Assembly (NCBI RefSeq): GCF_040327995.1
Contig: NZ_JBEPIJ010000008.1
Location: forward strand, 90,902 to 154,901
Direction: 5' to 3'
DNA from: Solimonas thermocellulolyticum
Lineage (GTDB): Bacteria > Pseudomonadota > Gammaproteobacteria > Nevskiales > Nevskiaceae
Length of the DNA stretch: 64,000 nt
A program made the position numbers and the translations under genes. How positions within the stretch are numbered: the first letter of the stretch is position 1; every line of letters begins with the position of its first letter. The notes beneath the pieces were generated by a model. That model searched no databases. It saw nothing but the letters and a program-made list of their open reading frames with translations, and was not told the DNA's origin. Shown in pieces: positions 42,064-48,916 of the stretch.

Positions 42064-42684
42064 TTAGACGGCGCCTGCTTTGCGCAGCAGCTCGGCGATC
42101 GCCTCGGCCATCTGCCGGTAGCCGCGTGCGTTCGGGTGGATCTGGTCGGCGCGCAGGGCGCGTTCGGACAGCGTCTCGGCAATGACGTCGCGTTCGATCG
42201 GGATGCCATGCTCACGTGCGAGTTCGGCATAGCGTCTTTCGGCCTGCAAACCGAACAGCGCCGGCTCCGGCACGCCGAGCAGCACCACGGCGATGCCGCG
42301 CCCGCGGATCTCCCGGATCATCGCATCGAGGTTGGCTTTCATCGCGTCGCGATCGCCCTTGCGCAGCATGTCGTTGCCGCCCAGGCACAGGATCACCAGA
42401 TCGGGCCGTGTCTCGTCGAGCACGGCCGGCAGCCGTTCGCGCCCTTCGGCGCTGGTTTCGCCGGGCACGCCGGCATTGATTACCTCGCGACCGATCAGTT
42501 GCCGCAGTTGCGCCGGGTAGGCCTGCTCCGCATTCGCGCCGGTGCCAAAGGTGAGGCTGTCGCCGAAGGCCAGCACCACCGCATCGCTGGGCAGCGGCGG
42601 CAGCGCCGGCACGCGCTCGCCGCAGGCCGACAGCCACAACATCGCTTGCAACAGCAGCAAGGCGGTCGGCAGACTGCGCCGCAC
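42064..42684 (-). CDS. tesA: SGNH-family esterase / lysophospholipase, TesA-like lipoprotein
   Basis: The product is a GDSL-type hydrolase of acyl esters or thioesters. Catalytic blocks are intact: FGDSLTFGTG (Ser nucleophile), GGNDMLRKGD and DQIHPNARGY (Asp-His). An N-terminal segment ends in a lipobox LSAC, suggesting lipid anchoring, whereas E. coli TesA is soluble periplasmic. The GTG at 42684 is preferred over the ATG at 42708, because the ATG overlaps base for base with the start codon of the divergent gene. The resulting protein is 206 residues. Confidence 0.85.
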   Translation of the reverse strand: MRRSLPTALLLLQAMLWLSACGERVPALPPLPSDAVVLAFGDSLTFGTGANAEQAYPAQLRQLIGREVINAGVPGETSAEGRERLPAVLDETRPDLVILCLGGNDMLRKGDRDAMKANLDAMIREIRGRGIAVVLLGVPEPALFGLQAERRYAELAREHGIPIERDVIAETLSERALRADQIHPNARGYRQMAEAIAELLRKAGAV

Positions 42685-42706
42685 ATTTCTACCGGGATGC
42701 TCTCGC

Positions 42707-43228
42707 ATGCTCTATACCCTCGATGGTCGCGCGCCGCAGATCGCCGATGATGCCTGGGTCGCGCCCGATGCCAGCGTCATCGGCACGGTGACACTGGGCG
42801 CACGCGCGAGCGTGTGGTTCGGCTGCGTGCTGCGCGGCGACACCGATCTGATCACCATCGGCGACGATAGCAACATCCAGGACGGCTCGGTGCTGCACAC
42901 CGATGCCGGCATCCGCCTGAACGTCGGGCGCGGCTGTACGATCGGACACAAGGTGATGCTGCACGGCTGCGAGATCGGTGACAACAGTCTGATCGGTATC
43001 GGCAGCATCGTGCTCAACCGCGCGCGCATCGGCGCCAACTGCATCGTCGGTGCCGGCGCGCTGGTGACCGAGAACAAGCAGTTCGGCGACGGCGTGCTGA
43101 TCATGGGCGCGCCGGCCAAGGTCGTGCGCGAGCTGCAGCCGCCGGAGATTCAGATGCTGCGGCTCATGGCGCAGCACTACGTCGCCAACGCGGCGCGCTA
43201 CCGCGAAAAGCTCAAACCTTGTCCCTGA
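42707..43228 (+). CDS. Gamma-carbonic anhydrase-like hexapeptide protein (YrdA/PaaY family)
   Basis: The 173-residue protein is a left-handed parallel beta-helix of hexapeptide repeats (VIGTVTLGARASVWFGCVLR, IGDDSNIQDGSVLHTD and so on). Zinc-ligand histidines of the gamma-carbonic anhydrase type are seen in VLHTD, IGHKVMLHGC (two His). The C-terminal helix contains LMAQHYVANAARYREKL. Members may bind zinc or act as acyl-related enzymes; activity is uncertain. Its ATG shares bases with the alternative esterase ATG, and its 3' end overlaps sixA by 17 bases. Confidence 0.88.
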   Translation: MLYTLDGRAPQIADDAWVAPDASVIGTVTLGARASVWFGCVLRGDTDLITIGDDSNIQDGSVLHTDAGIRLNVGRGCTIGHKVMLHGCEIGDNSLIGIGSIVLNRARIGANCIVGAGALVTENKQFGDGVLIMGAPAKVVRELQPPEIQMLRLMAQHYVANAARYREKLKPCP

Positions 43229-43718
43229 ACTGCTTGGGGAACGCGTAGAAGCGCTGCGTGCCGGCGCGCTCGTCGACGTCGCTCCAAGACTTCACGTCGA
43301 AGCCGATCTGCACTACGGCGCAGGTGGGCATGTCGTCGAAGCTGCAGCGCGCGAGCCGGTGCGCCAGATCGGTCAGGCCCGGATTGTGACCGAACAGCAT
43401 CACGTGTCGATCGTCGTCGTCGAGCATCTGTACCAGGGTCAACAGCGTCTCGGCGCTGGCCTCGTAGTAGATGCGCGGGCGTTGGTCGAAACGGGCAGCG
43501 CTGACACCCAGGGTTTCGGCGAACACACGCGCGGTGGTCAGAGCGCGCACGGCCGGGCTGCTGAGGATGCGGTCGGGGCTGCCGAGCGCGCGCTTCACGT
43601 GCAGCGCCATGCGCGGCGCGTCGCGCTCGCCGCGTGCGTTGAGCGGGCGGTCGAAGTCGTCGAGCGCGGGATCGTCCCAGGAGGATTTGGCGTGGCGCAC
43701 CAGCGTGAGCAGCAGCAT
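43212..43718 (-). CDS. sixA: Phosphohistidine phosphatase SixA-like
   Basis: SixA removes phosphate from histidines in phosphorelay or PTS proteins. The 168-residue histidine phosphatase has the RHG-type nucleophile motif LVRHAKSSWDDPALDDFDRP (residues 6-25), the second His in LFGHNPGLTDLA (about 109-120), and the compact SixA size. The gene is convergent with the carbonic-anhydrase-like gene and overlaps its end by 17 bases. Confidence 0.88.
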   Translation of the reverse strand: MLLLTLVRHAKSSWDDPALDDFDRPLNARGERDAPRMALHVKRALGSPDRILSSPAVRALTTARVFAETLGVSAARFDQRPRIYYEASAETLLTLVQMLDDDDRHVMLFGHNPGLTDLAHRLARCSFDDMPTCAVVQIGFDVKSWSDVDERAGTQRFYAFPKQFRDKV

Positions 43719-43779
43719 GCAGCGGATTGTATCGCTGCGCGGTCACCTGGCCAGCGGCGTCGTCGCGACGTCGGCTGCT

Positions 43780-44469
43780 TCAGCGCGCAAGATAGACGTC
43801 GTAGCGCGCCTGGGTGCCGGCGAGCTGGAAATCCGGCGCCTGATCACCCAGATGCGGCGCATGCAACTGCCGCTTGACGACGGTGCGCAGCCGGCACGCC
43901 GCGCGCGCCGGCGCCAGCAGGGCGTCGGCGTCGGCATCGTCGCCGACGAGTTCACGCAGCAGTTGCATTTCGCGCTGCGGCAGCGCGTGTCGACCGTGGT
44001 CGGGATACATCGGATCGAGATGCACGACGTCCCAGCGCGCATCGCCGCCGAGCACGACGGCGGCGTCGGCTTCGATCACCTGCAATCGCTGCGCCGTTGC
44101 CGCATGCTGCGGATCGGCCAGCGCACGCGTATGCGCGTCGCGCAGCAGCGCGGCGAGCAGAGGCTGGCGCTCGACCAGATCGACGCGCGCGCCCAGCGCC
44201 GCGAGCGTCCAGGCGTCGCGGCCGAGGCCACCGGTGGCGTCGAGCACGTGCAGATCGGCGTGCTTGTGCAGGCCGATCGCCCGCGCCAATAACTGCTTCT
44301 TGCCGCCGGCGACGCGGCGCCGCTGCTCGCGCGAAGTCCAGTCGATGCGCAGCGGCGCATACTTCGGTCGATGTCGCGCTCGCAGTTGCAGCCCCTCATC
44401 GGTGGGTTCGAGCGCAAAAGCAAAACCCCGGGCCGCAAGGCCCGGGGTTTCGGGGTACTGCTTGGGCAC
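43780..44469 (-). CDS. rsmJ: 16S rRNA (guanine-1516-N2)-methyltransferase RsmJ
   Basis: RsmJ methylates G1516 of 16S rRNA. The 229-residue product has the SAM site LDATGGLGRDAWTLAALGAR and the catalytic DPMYP motif. The only usable start is the GTG at 44469, since TAA closes the frame just above and no later ATG or GTG leaves the conserved N-terminal part intact. With that start, residues 7-16 (ETPGLAARGF) are encoded by a perfect terminator hairpin, and homology to E. coli RsmJ begins only after it. The N-terminus is about 25 residues shorter than E. coli. Confidence 0.88.
   Translation of the reverse strand: MPKQYPETPGLAARGFAFALEPTDEGLQLRARHRPKYAPLRIDWTSREQRRRVAGGKKQLLARAIGLHKHADLHVLDATGGLGRDAWTLAALGARVDLVERQPLLAALLRDAHTRALADPQHAATAQRLQVIEADAAVVLGGDARWDVVHLDPMYPDHGRHALPQREMQLLRELVGDDADADALLAPARAACRLRTVVKRQLHAPHLGDQAPDFQLAGTQARYDVYLAR
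44416..44450 (-). terminator. Intrinsic terminator behind the SCP2 gene, inside rsmJ
   Basis: AAACCCCGGGCC (44423-44434), loop GCAA and GGCCCGGGGTTT (44439-44450) form a flawless 12-bp stem. In the leftward direction it is followed by TTTTGCTTTTGC. It starts 23 bases after the SCP2-gene stop and is therefore its natural terminator, yet it lies wholly inside the first 18 codons of rsmJ as annotated. Confidence 0.9.
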
Positions 44470-44472
44470 CTC

Positions 44473-44787
44473 TTACAGCTTGCCGGCGTCGAAGAAGCTC
44501 GCCATGCGCTGTGCCAGCATCAGATCGCCGTCGATCTGCAGCTTACCGGTCATGAACGCGGTCATGCCGTTGAGCTCGCCCTTCATCAGCGCGACCAGAT
44601 CCTCGTCTTCCATGGTGATGGTCACGTCGGCATTGCCGGACTGGCCGTCGCTGACGGTGCAGGTGCCGTCTTTGATCGTCGTGTACATCGGCGTCGAGCA
44701 GTTGAACTGGATCGTCGCGGTGGTGCCGGCGGCCGCGGCGGCGTTGAACGCGGCGGGCAGTTTCTTGAGCAGATCGGCTGCGGACAT
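44473..44787 (-). CDS. SCP2 sterol-binding-domain protein
   Basis: The 104-residue protein is a stand-alone SCP2 domain, a small hydrophobic-tunnel fold that binds acyl or sterol lipids. Typical features are the amphipathic first helix LLKKLPAAFN, the strand IQFNCSTPMYTTIKDG and the C-terminal MTGKLQIDGDLMLAQRMASF. GGAG precedes the ATG. It is followed by a strong terminator and then rsmJ, and it lies downstream of two thioesterase genes on the same strand, a possible lipid-related grouping. Confidence 0.88.
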   Translation of the reverse strand: MSAADLLKKLPAAFNAAAAAGTTATIQFNCSTPMYTTIKDGTCTVSDGQSGNADVTITMEDEDLVALMKGELNGMTAFMTGKLQIDGDLMLAQRMASFFDAGKL

Positions 44788-44876
44788 AAAAGCTCCAAAA
44801 GGTGAGAGTGGAGCGGCATCCTAACCAGCGGCGTGCGCCAACGGCAACCATCCGATCGGACGAGGGATAAGGCTGG

Positions 44877-45155
44877 TTACCCCTGCGCCGAGCCGTGGCG
44901 GCGCAAGGCCTCTAGGATTTGCGATGCAGCGGACTCGCCCAGCAGCACGACGTTGACGCTGCCGGCATAGATGCGGCCGGCTGCGCGCAGCGCGGCGATG
45001 GCAGCTCGATCCTCGACGTGATGCAGCACGCGATAGTCGATGCCAGCGCGCCACTGCGCCTCAAGTGCGCGAAAGCAGCGGAACGCCGCGCCCTTTGCCG
45101 AGCCGGAGGCGAGGTCGATTTCGCGCAGTGTGCGCCAGTCCCGGTAATCGTTCAT
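44877..45155 (-). CDS. Conserved-looking 92-residue protein of unknown function
   Basis: I cannot name a family with confidence. The 92-residue soluble protein has a strongly patterned sequence (DYRDWRTLREIDLASGSAKG at the start; AALRAAGRIYAGSVNVVLL near residues 58-76). It looks like a small alpha/beta domain. ATG 45155 overlaps the stop of the upstream thioesterase gene (ATGA), so it is co-translated with it. That coupling suggests a joint role with the hotdog enzymes. Confidence 0.75.
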   Translation of the reverse strand: MNDYRDWRTLREIDLASGSAKGAAFRCFRALEAQWRAGIDYRVLHHVEDRAAIAALRAAGRIYAGSVNVVLLGESAASQILEALRRHGSAQG

Positions 45156-45610
45156 TCCGCCGTTGCCAGCAGAAAGTGCGCGCGCGCGAGCGCGATCGGT
45201 CGCGCCGGATCGTCCTGCCAGCAACGGATCTGCGCATGGGCCACACGGCCGCCGACCCGCGTGATCTCGCAGGCGGCGTGGCAGTCGAGCGTGCGCGCCG
45301 AGCGCAGGTAGTCGATGGCAAAGTCGATGCTCTTGGGAATGCGCGTCTGGTCGAGCTGCAACAGCAGGTGCAGCAGCGCCGCGTTTTCCATGAACGCTGC
45401 AGTGACGCCGCCGTGGATCGCCGGCAGCGCCGGATTGCCGACGAGTTCGGCGCGAAACGGCAGCCGCATGCGCAGCCCTTCCGCGCTCTGCTCGACGCGC
45501 AGGCCCAGAAATCGGGCGTAGGGGACGAGCTCGACGAATCCGTCGAAGTCGCCGTGTTCGCGCGCGCGCCGCCGCGCCGCGGCGAGCCGTGGGCCGAGGG
45601 CGTCGTTCAC
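45152..45610 (-). CDS. PaaI-type hotdog thioesterase (second of a tandem pair)
   Basis: The 152-residue protein has the hotdog thioesterase pattern: GNPALPAIHGGVTAAFMENA (about residues 56-75), where the HGG region carries the active-site helix, then SIDFAIDYLRSARTLDCHA. It starts at a GTG that overlaps the stop of the first thioesterase (GTGA). It probably hydrolyses acyl-CoA thioesters; substrate unknown. Divergence from its neighbour is large, so the pair may form a heteromer or act on different substrates. Confidence 0.83.
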   Translation of the reverse strand: MNDALGPRLAAARRRAREHGDFDGFVELVPYARFLGLRVEQSAEGLRMRLPFRAELVGNPALPAIHGGVTAAFMENAALLHLLLQLDQTRIPKSIDFAIDYLRSARTLDCHAACEITRVGGRVAHAQIRCWQDDPARPIALARAHFLLATAE

Positions 45611-46056
45611 AGGATAGCCGCCGCCGCGCGGCGGCCGGCGCGCACGAAAGCCGCGTGCGCCACCGCGACCGGGGACTCGCGGTGCTGCTGCCACGCCGTG
45701 GCCCGCACGAAGGCGATGCCGGGGGTGAGGCGATGGCATTCGGCGTGGCAGTGGATGTCCAGATCGCGCACCGCGGCGCGCAGATAGTCCATGCGCAGGT
45801 CCAGCGTCGCCACGCGCTCGATGTCGGCGATGCGTGCGAGCACCGCGGCGCCGCAGGCCGAGTCCACCAGCACGGTGACGATGCCGGGGTGGATCAGGCC
45901 GCGTTCGACGTCGCCCAGCCAGTCCTCGCGAAACGGCAGATGTGCCTCGACGCCATCGTCGCCGACGGCGGTGAGCCGCATTCCGCAGGCCGCGACGTGC
46001 GGCGTCACCTCGGCGAAGCGTCGTTGCAGCGTCGCGTGAAAGCCGGTCCTGTCCAT
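45607..46056 (-). CDS. PaaI-type hotdog thioesterase (first of a tandem pair)
   Basis: The 149-residue hotdog protein contains GLIHPGIVTVLVDSACGAAV (about residues 53-72), the helix and catalytic region of PaaI-like thioesterases, followed by ATLDLRMDYLRAAVRDLDIH. The active-site Asp is in VLVDSACG. It heads a leftward chain thioesterase-thioesterase-92-residue protein, all coupled by overlapping codons. The gene is divergent from nudL with a 68-base gap. Confidence 0.85.
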   Translation of the reverse strand: MDRTGFHATLQRRFAEVTPHVAACGMRLTAVGDDGVEAHLPFREDWLGDVERGLIHPGIVTVLVDSACGAAVLARIADIERVATLDLRMDYLRAAVRDLDIHCHAECHRLTPGIAFVRATAWQQHRESPVAVAHAAFVRAGRRAAAAIL

Positions 46057-46112
46057 GACGGTGAATCGTGAGGATGAGTCGCGATTGTACGGGGCGCGAC
46101 GGGCCCATCCGT

Positions 46113-46118
46113 TACACT
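46113..46118 (+). promoter_or_regulatory. -10 element just before nudL (possible leaderless start)
   Basis: TACACT is followed by only six bases before the nudL ATG, so transcription would start at or within a base or two of the start codon. No Shine-Dalgarno sequence is present. No good -35 lies at the right distance; TTGTAC at 46085 is 22 bases away. Confidence 0.4.
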
Positions 46119-46124
46119 CGCCAC

Positions 46125-46778
46125 ATGAGCCCTGACGCAGTACTTGGCGAGATGACCGAACTGGAGCGGCGCTTGCGCGACGCCTTGGCGTCCACGCATC
46201 TCGATGCGCCGCGGCCGCTGATCGATCTGGAGCTGCCGCTCGGTCTGGCCCGGCTGATCAAACCGGCGTTGCTCGACAATCTGCGGCCTGCCGCCGTGCT
46301 CGCCCCGGTGCTGCGGCGCGGCGATCGGCTGTCGATGATGTTCACGGTGCGCTCGCAGTTGCTGCGGTCCCACAAGGGCCAGATCAGCTTTCCGGGCGGC
46401 GGTCGCGACGCGGAGGATCGCGACGCGGTGGACAATGCCCTGCGCGAAGCCCATGAGGAAGTCGGCCTCGATCCGCGGCGCGTCGAGGTGATCGGCTATC
46501 TCGACGACTATCCGACGATGACGCGCTACCTCGTCACGCCGGTGGTGGGCATCGTCGACACGACGCAACTCGAATGGCGCATCGATGCCGCCGAGGTCGC
46601 CGACATCTTCGAGGTTCCGCTCGAGGTGGTGCTCGACCCGGCGAGCTTCAAGCGCAGCACGCTCGTGCGTGACGGCATCAAGCTGCCGTTCTACGAGCTG
46701 CAGTGGCACGAGCACCGCATCTGGGGCGCGACGGCCGGTATGTTGTGGAATCTGGCGCAGAAGGTGGCGCGCTCGTGA
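46125..46778 (+). CDS. nudL: Nudix CoA pyrophosphatase, NudL-like
   Basis: Family members cleave CoA and its derivatives at the pyrophosphate. The 217-residue protein has the UPF0035/CoAse signature RSQLLRSHKGQISFPGGG and a Nudix box ending NALREAHEEVGL (about residues 104-115). The Nudix box has Asp where the general motif has Glu, as in E. coli NudL. ATG 46125 has no ribosome-binding site and may be leaderless. The stop overlaps the GTG start of the next gene. Confidence 0.88.
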   Translation: MSPDAVLGEMTELERRLRDALASTHLDAPRPLIDLELPLGLARLIKPALLDNLRPAAVLAPVLRRGDRLSMMFTVRSQLLRSHKGQISFPGGGRDAEDRDAVDNALREAHEEVGLDPRRVEVIGYLDDYPTMTRYLVTPVVGIVDTTQLEWRIDAAEVADIFEVPLEVVLDPASFKRSTLVRDGIKLPFYELQWHEHRIWGATAGMLWNLAQKVARS

Positions 46779-47155
46779 GCACGTCCGGTGCCGATCCGCT
46801 GGCCGAGGCGCTGCGTCTGCAGCGCGACGCCGCCGCGCTCGGTTTCGACTGGCGTCATCTGGATGAGCTGTGGTCCAAGCTCGCCGAGGAGACGCGCGAG
46901 CTCAAAATGGCCGCCGGCCAGAACCGCGACGCCGTCGAGGACGAGCTCGGCGATCTGCTGTTCATGGCGGTCAACCTCGCCCGCCACCTGCAGGTCGATC
47001 CGGTCGCGGCGCTTGCGCGCAGCAATGCCAAGTTCGTGCGTCGCTTTGCGCACGTGATGGCGGCCGCGGCCGAACTGCCACCGCTCGGTGACCCGGCGCG
47101 GCTGGATGCGATGGAGGCACGCTGGCAGGACGCCAAGCGTCTCGAAGACAAGTGA
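46775..47155 (+). CDS. MazG-type nucleotide pyrophosphohydrolase, single domain
   Basis: The 126-residue protein is one MazG-like all-alpha NTP-pyrophosphohydrolase domain, with the metal motif EETREL followed by EDELGDLLF (about residues 37-66). Full-length E. coli MazG has two such domains and 263 residues; only the C-terminal-like half is present. GTG 46775 overlaps the nudL stop, so two house-cleaning pyrophosphohydrolases are translated together. Confidence 0.85.
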   Translation: MSTSGADPLAEALRLQRDAAALGFDWRHLDELWSKLAEETRELKMAAGQNRDAVEDELGDLLFMAVNLARHLQVDPVAALARSNAKFVRRFAHVMAAAAELPPLGDPARLDAMEARWQDAKRLEDK

Positions 47156-47234
47156 TGAACCGGCACCGCAACCGTGCGCGCGCCGCCCGGGGGGAAGGCT
47201 ACTCTATAGAGCCGATTCGCGCCGAGTTTGCTCC

Positions 47235-48044
47235 ATGAACAAGACCCGTATCGCCGTACTGGGCGCCACCGGCCGCATGGGCCGCGCGGTGATCCAGACC
47301 GTCTGTGAATCCACGTTGCCGGTGGTGCTCGGCGCCGCGTTCGAGCGCGGCGGCCACGCGGCGGTCGGCACCGACGCGGCGCAGAGCGCCGGGCTGGGCG
47401 CGTGCGGCGTGCGGATTCACGACGATGTCGCCGCGCGCACGGACGATTTCGATGTACTCGTCGACTTCACGCGGCCGCAGGGCACGCTGGCGGTGCTGCC
47501 GGTCTGCGCCGACGCGGGCAAGCCGATGATCGTCGGTACCACCGGTTTTAGCGACGGCGAGAAGGCCCGTATCGAGGCGGCGGCGCAGCGCATCCCGATC
47601 TGCATGGCCGCCAACTTCAGCGTCGGCGTCAACCTGTGCCTGAAGCTGCTCGAAGAGGCCGCGCGCGTACTCGCCGCCGACTGCGACATCGAGATCGTCG
47701 AGGCACACCACCGCTTCAAGGTCGATGCGCCCTCCGGCACGGCGCTGGCGATGGGCGAGGCGGTGGCGCGCGGTGCCGGCATCGATCTCGGCCGGCATGC
47801 GGTGCTGTCGCGCGAAGGCCAGACCGGCGCGCGCCCCAAGGGTGCGATCGGCTTCGCCACCGTGCGCGGCGGCGATGTCGTCGGCGACCACACGGTGATG
47901 TTCCTCGGTGATGGCGAGCGTGTCGAGATCACGCACAAGGCATCGAGCCGCCTGAATTTTGCGCGCGGAGCGCTGCGCGCCGCGCTGTGGGCGCAGGCGC
48001 GCGAACCGGGCCTGTACTCGATGCGCGACGTGCTCGGCCTGTGA
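47235..48044 (+). CDS. dapB: 4-hydroxy-tetrahydrodipicolinate reductase
   Basis: DapB reduces the DapA product in lysine and diaminopimelate synthesis. The 269-residue protein has the NAD(P)-binding GATGRMGRAV (about residues 9-18), the VGTTGFSDGEK loop, catalytic EAHHRFKVDAPSGTAL (about 157-172) and the C-terminal ALWAQAREPGLYSMRDVLGL. Length is standard. ATG 47235 fits the family start. It lies in the conserved dapB-carA neighbourhood, here separated from carA by four other genes. Confidence 0.96.
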   Translation: MNKTRIAVLGATGRMGRAVIQTVCESTLPVVLGAAFERGGHAAVGTDAAQSAGLGACGVRIHDDVAARTDDFDVLVDFTRPQGTLAVLPVCADAGKPMIVGTTGFSDGEKARIEAAAQRIPICMAANFSVGVNLCLKLLEEAARVLAADCDIEIVEAHHRFKVDAPSGTALAMGEAVARGAGIDLGRHAVLSREGQTGARPKGAIGFATVRGGDVVGDHTVMFLGDGERVEITHKASSRLNFARGALRAALWAQAREPGLYSMRDVLGL

Positions 48045-48535
48045 GCGGGATCGAGATCCGCGCGGCCGCGCCCGGCGACGTCCCGGTCTTGCTCAGGCTG
48101 ATTCGGGCGCTCGCCGACTACGAGAAGCTGCTCGATCAGGTGGTCGCCACCGAGGACGCGATCGCCGCGGCCTTGTTCGGGCAGCCCCGGTATGCCGAGG
48201 CGCTGCTCGCGCGCTGCGACGGCGAGGCCGTGGGCTTTGCGCTGTTCTTCCACAATTACTCGACCTTTCTCGGCCGGCCGGGCCTATATCTGGAAGATCT
48301 CTTCGTGGTGCCCGAGGCGCGCGGCCGCGGCATCGGCCGCGCCCTGTTCGCGCAGGTCGCGCGTATCGCCGTCGAGCGCGATTGCGGGCGTCTGGAATGG
48401 GCGGTGCTCGACTGGAACCAGCCGGCGATCGAGTTCTACCGCCGGCTGGGCGCGCAGGCGCTCGACCAGTGGACCCTGAACCGGCTCACTGGCGCGCCGC
48501 TGCGGGCACTCGCCGACGACAGTCGCTCTCGCTAA
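48041..48535 (+). CDS. GNAT acetyltransferase, diamine-acetyltransferase-like
   Basis: The 164-residue GNAT-fold enzyme transfers acetyl from acetyl-CoA to an amine. It shows motif A EDLFVVPEARGRGIGRALFA (about residues 84-103) and motif B WNQPAIEFYRRLGAQ. The pattern resembles the spermidine/spermine N-acetyltransferase group, but substrate prediction is weak. GTG 48041 overlaps the dapB stop. Its stop shares bases with the stop of the convergent 86-residue gene (CTAA). Confidence 0.85.
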   Translation: MSGIEIRAAAPGDVPVLLRLIRALADYEKLLDQVVATEDAIAAALFGQPRYAEALLARCDGEAVGFALFFHNYSTFLGRPGLYLEDLFVVPEARGRGIGRALFAQVARIAVERDCGRLEWAVLDWNQPAIEFYRRLGAQALDQWTLNRLTGAPLRALADDSRSR

Positions 48536-48792
48536 AGACCCGCGGGGCGCGGCACGATGCCGGGGGCTGCCTTGACCGTGGACTCGGCGGCGACGATGTA
48601 GGCGCCGTCGATCAGTTGCTGCAACCGGTCGTAGGTGTCGACGCCGCCATTGCGCTCGGCCAGTTCCTGCGCCGAGTGCCGGCCGTCGACCTGCACCAGC
48701 AAGGCGCGCAGCCGCGGCGGCAGACCGTACCGGCGCGTGCTCAGTTCCTCGCGTCCCTTGTCGCTCTTCAGATACACCGTCTGCGAATTCAT
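48532..48792 (-). CDS. Small protein with wHTH-like 'LVDGxxS' pattern, unknown function
   Basis: The 86-residue product resembles short proteobacterial proteins with the pattern VYxKxxKGxEE...LPPRLRALLVQVDGRHSAQELAE, seen here at residues 6-46. These look like a degenerate winged helix; no function is known to me. The ATG at 48792 is preceded by GGAGGG. The gene is convergent with the GNAT gene, sharing stop-codon bases, and divergent from the M20 hydrolase with a 124-base gap. Confidence 0.72.
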   Translation of the reverse strand: MNSQTVYLKSDKGREELSTRRYGLPPRLRALLVQVDGRHSAQELAERNGGVDTYDRLQQLIDGAYIVAAESTVKAAPGIVPRPAGL

Positions 48793-48916
48793 GCGACCCT
48801 CCTCCAGGCCGGATTCGCGGTTGCGCGGCTTGGCCGCTGCGATCTGGGGGCGAGTGTATGAGTCACAGGGGCGGGGGGTAAACTCGGGGGATTCCCCTGC
48901 AGTTCGAGGTGAGGCG

